Below are positions 59,301 to 64,000 of a stretch of 64,000 bases of DNA, piece by piece (within the stretch, counting starts at the first letter, position 1; each line of letters opens with the position of its first letter). Origin of the DNA: Spirodela intermedia (taxonomy: Eukaryota; Streptophyta; Magnoliopsida; Alismatales; Araceae). The position numbers and the translations under genes were made by a program. The stretch is from contig LR746265.1 of the NCBI GenBank assembly GCA_902729315.2, positions 7,931,392 to 7,995,391 on the forward strand, in the 5' to 3' direction. The notes below the pieces were generated by a model that ran no database searches, had not been told where the DNA came from, and saw nothing but the letters and a program-made list of their open reading frames with translations.

Positions 59301-60441
59301 TATAATATTTTATTTATGTCAGAGTAATACTTCTCTTAATAATTGGACCAAAACATGCCTCATGATTCTCCCAAGGATTGGACGTGTCTCCTTTCACGCA
59401 GCTCACCCTTTGATAGTACCCTTTGGTAGACATAGTAAGTAGCTCACATAATTTCTGTTACAAAACCCCAAAAAACTTTGATAATGTACAATAATTTCTA
59501 GATTTTTATTATTGATGGTATAGTAAATCAGCCATTCCTATTTTAGAAATAAATTGTGTGATAAAGGATTGACAGCTTCTCTTCATACAATGAAGTTGAT
59601 TTTAGTGAGAAAATATATTCTTCTCCGCCTTTTTTGATCTAAGATCCCAATCAAAGAACACATTAATTTCTTCCCCAATTGAGTGCTAGTCTTAATAAGT
59701 GGAACCTGACTGGATCAAGAGAGAGGTCTCTTTATCCTCTCACAAATATTTCCTCAATCAAGAAGGAAACCTAGCGACTGGTTCCAATAATTCTGGAGGG
59801 AAAGACGGCACAGAGCTGCAGACCAGATGGGCCTATGAACTGATCTTCCTCCTCCCCTCGGATAGATTCCAACGGAGTTGGGTTTATAGCTTGGACCCAT
59901 TGACGTCATTTTCAGCAATAAATTGGTGCCATTCAAGAATCAGGATCCTGCTCTTCAGGCCAAGTGGGTAAATCTGAACAGAAGCAATGCTCCTATTTTG
60001 TTCTCTTGATCAGATTTCACCCCAGAATTATAATTATTTATTGTCCGAAGAACACTTGTGCTGCTAAATATGGCATAATTAGGTCAGAGCACAAGCCGTG
60101 TGTGCCTCACAAGAATTTCCTAGATCAAGCAGGAAAACTAGCAACTGGTTCATATAATAACATCGGTGGGGGGAAAAACCACAAGGGCGTAGACGCAGAG
60201 GCCTTGGAAGATAGCAAAACCTGCAAGTCTAATGGGTCTGGTTCTGTCAACGAGTTCATCTCGGCAGGTAAATAGCGAAGAATATAGAACTTTACTAATA
60301 ATAGGCAAGACAGGATCCAAAATCGGTTCAAACAGTGATGGAAGGGGCAGTGAGAAACTGGGAAATTTACAAACTCTTGAAGTCCCCAGATTCAGACGAC
60401 CACAGATGCTGATGTTTTGCTCGCTTGGCGAGGTCAAGGAC
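56325..60441. other. AT-rich intergenic region and 3' flank of the NUA gene
   Basis: No gene recognised in 4.1 kb. A (GA)n tract lies at 57320-57342. At 59738-59810 and 60108-60175 a diverged direct repeat shares 'cacaa.aatttcct.atcaa', 'ggaaa.cta' and 'actggtt'. The right part (about 60000-60441) is likely the 3' UTR of the minus-strand NUA gene. Confidence 0.5.
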
Positions 60442-63400
60442 TCAGCCTTGCTCTTTCTCACCAGAAGACTGTCCGCGCCCACTCCTTCCTCCACGGGGGC
60501 CACGCAGATCCCTCTGCGACAAGAAAGGAAGAAGAAGAAGTTCATCAAGCAATAACTGGGCAAACACAGAATCCAGAAAAAAAATGATATCATTTATAGA
60601 AGCTCCATCCGGGCCAATATATAGAGAGAGAGAGAGAACAGACAAATGGCTAAGCTGAGCGAAAGCAAGAGCCCCAGCTCCACCCTCTTTTTGGCTAGGG
60701 AAAATGTTTCTCTCTAGAGCCCATGAGGAAGAGAGAGAGAGAGATTTAGAACATACCCTGAAGGTTCCAACAGCCCTGCCACGGCCTCTTGGAGGGGACC
60801 GGGCGACGCCCATCCCTGCTTGCCTCATCAAAGCCCTCTCCTTGGCCCTCTCTGTCAGAATGATTGTCCGGCTGCCGCTTCTTGTTGCACGCTGCTCAGC
60901 CTCCTCTGAAACGGCCTTCCCACTTTGAGGGTCTCCCCCTTCTACCCTGCTCTTTCCTGCCGCCTGCTCCCCTTCCTCAACTCCAGAGGCGGCACTGGAG
61001 GTCGTCGCCGGAGCACCAGAGGAGGAAGCAGAAGCCCCCATCTCCGAGGTGCTCTCCAGAAGAACACTCGGTAGGAGCTCGGGTGAAGCCAGAGGAGTTA
61101 GGCCTTGCCCCGGATCATTATCAGCCTTCTCTTCAGAGGCATCAACAGGTTCTTCCACACTGTCGATCTTGTCTTCAGCTAGAACCAAAAGAGGGGATCC
61201 CATCTCAAGCCCATCTCCTCCTTCAGGGATTTCACCGGCCGCAGTAGTAGTGGTGGTGGGAACTTCACTAAGGACGAGCTCCGGTGGCTGAGCTTCCAGT
61301 TCTCCATCCTCTACCTCAGGTGCATCTGGCGGCAATTCCCCCTCCTCTCTATCCTCTTCTCCTTCCACCTCAGCAGAGGTCTGGCCATCCTGGCCAATGG
61401 GGAACTCCTCCATTGATGCCGGCAATTCCTTCGGCTTCTCAAAATCTGCCTCTATGGCGGCCTCCTCTTCGTTCTTCAGCTCACTTTCAAGGCTGCCCCC
61501 TGATGAGGGTTCCTCTCCTTGATCATTCTGTGCTGGATCTTTTGGAATTATCATGTCCTGGGCCTCTGAATTGCTGATGATCTCAGTCTCCAGGAGAGCC
61601 ACCTCAGTCACCCCTGCATCATCTGCAGGTTCCACGGGGGGCGAGCTGAGACCTTCAGGCAGCATCTCTGCCTCCAAAGCTTCAGAAGATTTCGGCCTTT
61701 TAATGGGAGCGGCTGCAGTGGAGTCCTCTGCCTGGGCGGAGGCTTCATCTCTCTGTTCTGAAATCAAAGTTGAAGCTACCCTTTTGCGGGTGGAGGTCGA
61801 CGGCGCCGACGGTGGGAGCGTTTCTTGACCTTCCTGCTGCTCCTGGGACTCCCCCCCAGGCTTTCCTCTCTCTACTGCTGCTAATCCCTCTGCCTCCGAC
61901 ATTTCAATGTCGGCCGCCTGCTCGTCAGACTGTTCAAGGCTGGGTCGTACTAGTTTCCTCTTGCGGACATCAATGGCGGGTCTGGGCACAATGGGTCTTC
62001 TCTCTCTCTGATCAACCGCTTTGTCCGGTTGACTAACCGTGCGTGGCTGACTTGGCATCGGTTGACCTGGAGAGGGAAATGCAGTGTTGTTTTTTTTCAA
62101 ATTTTCGTAAAGAAAAAGAAGATTCTTAGTGGAAACTCAGACAGAAGTGTGATGTGATAAAGACCGGCAGCAGATGCATCTACAGAGACGTCTGGAGGTG
62201 GTTCGTTATTGGGAGGAGGAGAGACTCTTGGCTTATCATGGACAGCTGAGCTTGCGACTTCTTCGAAGTGGTTGAAAGCTTGAAAGTATGCAGCAGCTTG
62301 TTCATCCATGGTGGCCTGAGCAGGAAGCTGAGATGCTGCTACTCCAGAACTCTGAGGATCAAACAGGAAGAAAATCACGGACAGCATGAAGAATTCTTAG
62401 GAGATAAAAGAGCACTGATATAGGCAAAAGATATTCAAGCTGGGGTGTTCCTAGGGTCTTTAATATAAAGTCGAATTACTCATGAAGAATTAACTTTATT
62501 CAAGAACTTTAACAATGAACGTACTTTAAGTTAATGATGAATTATAATTGATATAAAATATGATTGATTGGTGAATGGGGAAGCACGGAGTTTCACCATC
62601 GAACTTAAGGTACTTGAAGACTTGATTCAATTATGCTTTCTTCTTTCGCTTCCTAGACCATTTTATTTTGCGTATCTAGATTTTCTGTGTGAAGATTCCT
62701 TCCTTCCAGCATAATTATCTGTTCAGCGACTTCAGGCAATGAGACCGTCTAAAGTAAAACCCATGGATCTTTCCCTTCTTACAGTTCATCACTCCCCGAT
62801 AACCATATAAAATGCCAATTTATCCTCTTTTTTCAGGGTTTTTTTCTTAGCTTCCTCCAAGGCACAATGCATGCAAATAAGCATAGTAAATAAAAATGAA
62901 TAAGATAAACTACCTCCAACACAGATGTTATGCTCTGCCTATGCTTTTCAATCTCTTCTTCAAGTTTCTTCCTTTCCTGTTATCAACAGACGAATAAATC
63001 AAGAAATCCCGGCCTGAATAAGAATGTAAAAGAGAAGCTAACCGCAGCTGATGGCACAAACAAATCAGATCTGTTTGTTTTTAAGCATTAAAAAAATACA
63101 TCGCCTAATCTAACTTTGAAGTCCGCACCAAGACAATCATTTTAGCTAGTGGATCTGCAACTGGCATCAACTAAACAATAAAATACAGACATCTTTGAAG
63201 AGAAAAATAGAAATCTATAGAATTCTTTTGGCATGTAGTTGGGCGTTGTTCAACTTCTAGAGTGATTGACCTGTTTGTATAAATGAATTATGATCCTGTT
63301 TTGATTTCCATGTACAAATCAGGCAGCATGACAGAATAAATGTAAGACGATTTTTACCTTTTCAGAAAGCATGACATTCCATCACTTTTGTATGAAAGCC

Positions 63401-64000
63401 ATGAGCTAGCTATTCTTGATGAGTTTTGAAATCATGCTGTAAAACTAATGTTATATTTATTTTAAATATACCGCTTTTAATAATGTGAATTTTATTGTGA
63501 ACCTATTAAGGTTCATGGATTAGTATATATATAGGATCACTAACTAATCAGCCAGGTATTGCATATCCTCTGTGAAGAGTTCAAGGTTACAGTGAGCCGG
63601 AATTCAAATATAGAAGAAGAGATTGATCTTGTTTTATTCATTCTCTTCTGAAAATAATGGCGTAGATGAGTGAAAATTCTCGGCTGGATTCACAATAATG
63701 TGAGCATAGCGCGAGAGCCCCCCCCCCCCCCTGTTTTCACTGATATTCAGGACAAGGAAATATAGAAATCATCAGGAACTGACCTGGTTAACATGGCGAA
63801 GAGTCCCTACTATAGTCGTCTCCATTTTTTGCCGCCTTTGTTTCTCTTTCCGGTTGTCTTCCCTCTCCTTTCGCAAATCTTCTCTTTCCCGTTCAAGAAT
63901 CTTCTCCAGCATCTGGTTCAGGTGTTAGGAAATTATTGATGGACATAGAGAGAACAGTCGCCAATAAGTATATGGCACACACACCTGTATTCTGGTGTCC
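60442..64000 (-). CDS. NUA: Nuclear-pore anchor NUA/TPR homologue, C-terminal part (cut by window edge)
   Basis: NUA is the plant TPR/Mlp protein of the nuclear basket, working in mRNA export and SUMO homeostasis. Visible exons, 5' to 3': 64000-63985 (partial), 63912-63784, 62976-62914, 62351-62165, 62066-60757, 60513-60442, with matching phases. The first two complete exons encode the end of a long coiled coil (ILEREREDLRKEREDNRKEKQ; ERKKLEEEIEKHRQ). The big exon is an acidic, E/S/P/A-rich tail with basic nuclear-import-like patches (RKRKLVRP, PIKRPK) and a repeated EEGELPP/EDGELEA pattern. Near the end is RTIILTERAKERALMRQAG, followed by an RG-rich terminus (GRGRAV, RGPRGGRSGRGQ), the pattern I associate with plant NUA. 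The acceptor at 62067 and donor GTCTTT at 62164 are weak but in phase. Identity rests on this C-terminal block plus coiled coil, so is fairly but not fully sure. Confidence 0.75.

Noticed and set aside
60150-60593. Minus-strand 147-codon frame overlapping the last NUA exon
   Set aside because: It runs through the intron and 3' UTR in the wrong frame; the true last exon fits phase and ends at 60442.

Overview
The window is nuclear DNA from a flowering plant. All recognised coding genes match plant housekeeping families, most have GT-AG introns, and the spaces between them are AT-rich and full of decayed LTR retrotransposons. Several coding exons are very GC-rich (ABCI1/CcmA, the last COG5 exon, the single-exon gene near 13 kb, the NTF2 gene). 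That contrast with the AT-rich flanks is common in monocots, but the species cannot be fixed from this sequence.

Layout, left to right. 1-5.4 kb: retrotransposon remains (Ty3/gypsy gag-protease fragment, a dispersed repeat copy) and a microsatellite. 6.8-10.8 kb (+): LPXD, ten exons, a mitochondrial lipid-A-type acyltransferase. 11.0-12.4 kb: antisense copia fragment and a quasi-tandem repeat. 12.6-17.8 kb (-): a cluster of three small genes, namely an unrecognised conserved-looking protein, an NTF2-like gene with an apparent one-base frameshift, and eIF1 (SUI1) with a probable leader intron. 20.7-22.3 kb (+): tetra-ubiquitin gene with TATA box, leader intron and poly(A) signal. 22.7-28.5 kb (-): a decayed copia element with primer-binding site and short LTRs, interrupted by a repeat related to the one at 2.2-3.5 kb. 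28.5-33 kb: AT-rich, with a gypsy protease fragment. 33.2-33.8 kb (+): ABCI1/CcmA, an intronless ATPase subunit for mitochondrial cytochrome c maturation. 34-39.4 kb: intergenic, with several local tandem duplications and a 109-codon ORF built from two repeats. 39.5-44.1 kb (-): PCFS4, a PCF11-like pre-mRNA cleavage and polyadenylation factor. 45.2-50.2 kb (+): COG5, divergent from PCFS4 across a 1.1 kb spacer carrying two G-boxes one helical turn apart. 50.9-56.3 kb (+): an adenosine-deaminase-like N6-methyl-AMP deaminase. 60.4 kb to the right edge (-): the 3' part of a NUA/TPR-type nuclear-pore anchor gene.

The genes do not form a pathway. They are independent housekeeping functions (organelle metabolism, translation initiation, protein turnover, Golgi traffic, mRNA 3'-end formation, nucleotide clean-up, nuclear pore). 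I found no convincing new biological system. The items most worth checking are the NTF2 frameshift, the ABAB structure of the polyubiquitin gene, the repeat nested in the copia element, the duplicated 109-codon ORF, the possible splice isoforms of PCFS4, and the paired G-boxes. All exon boundaries were read by eye from splice-site motifs, reading phase and family similarity.
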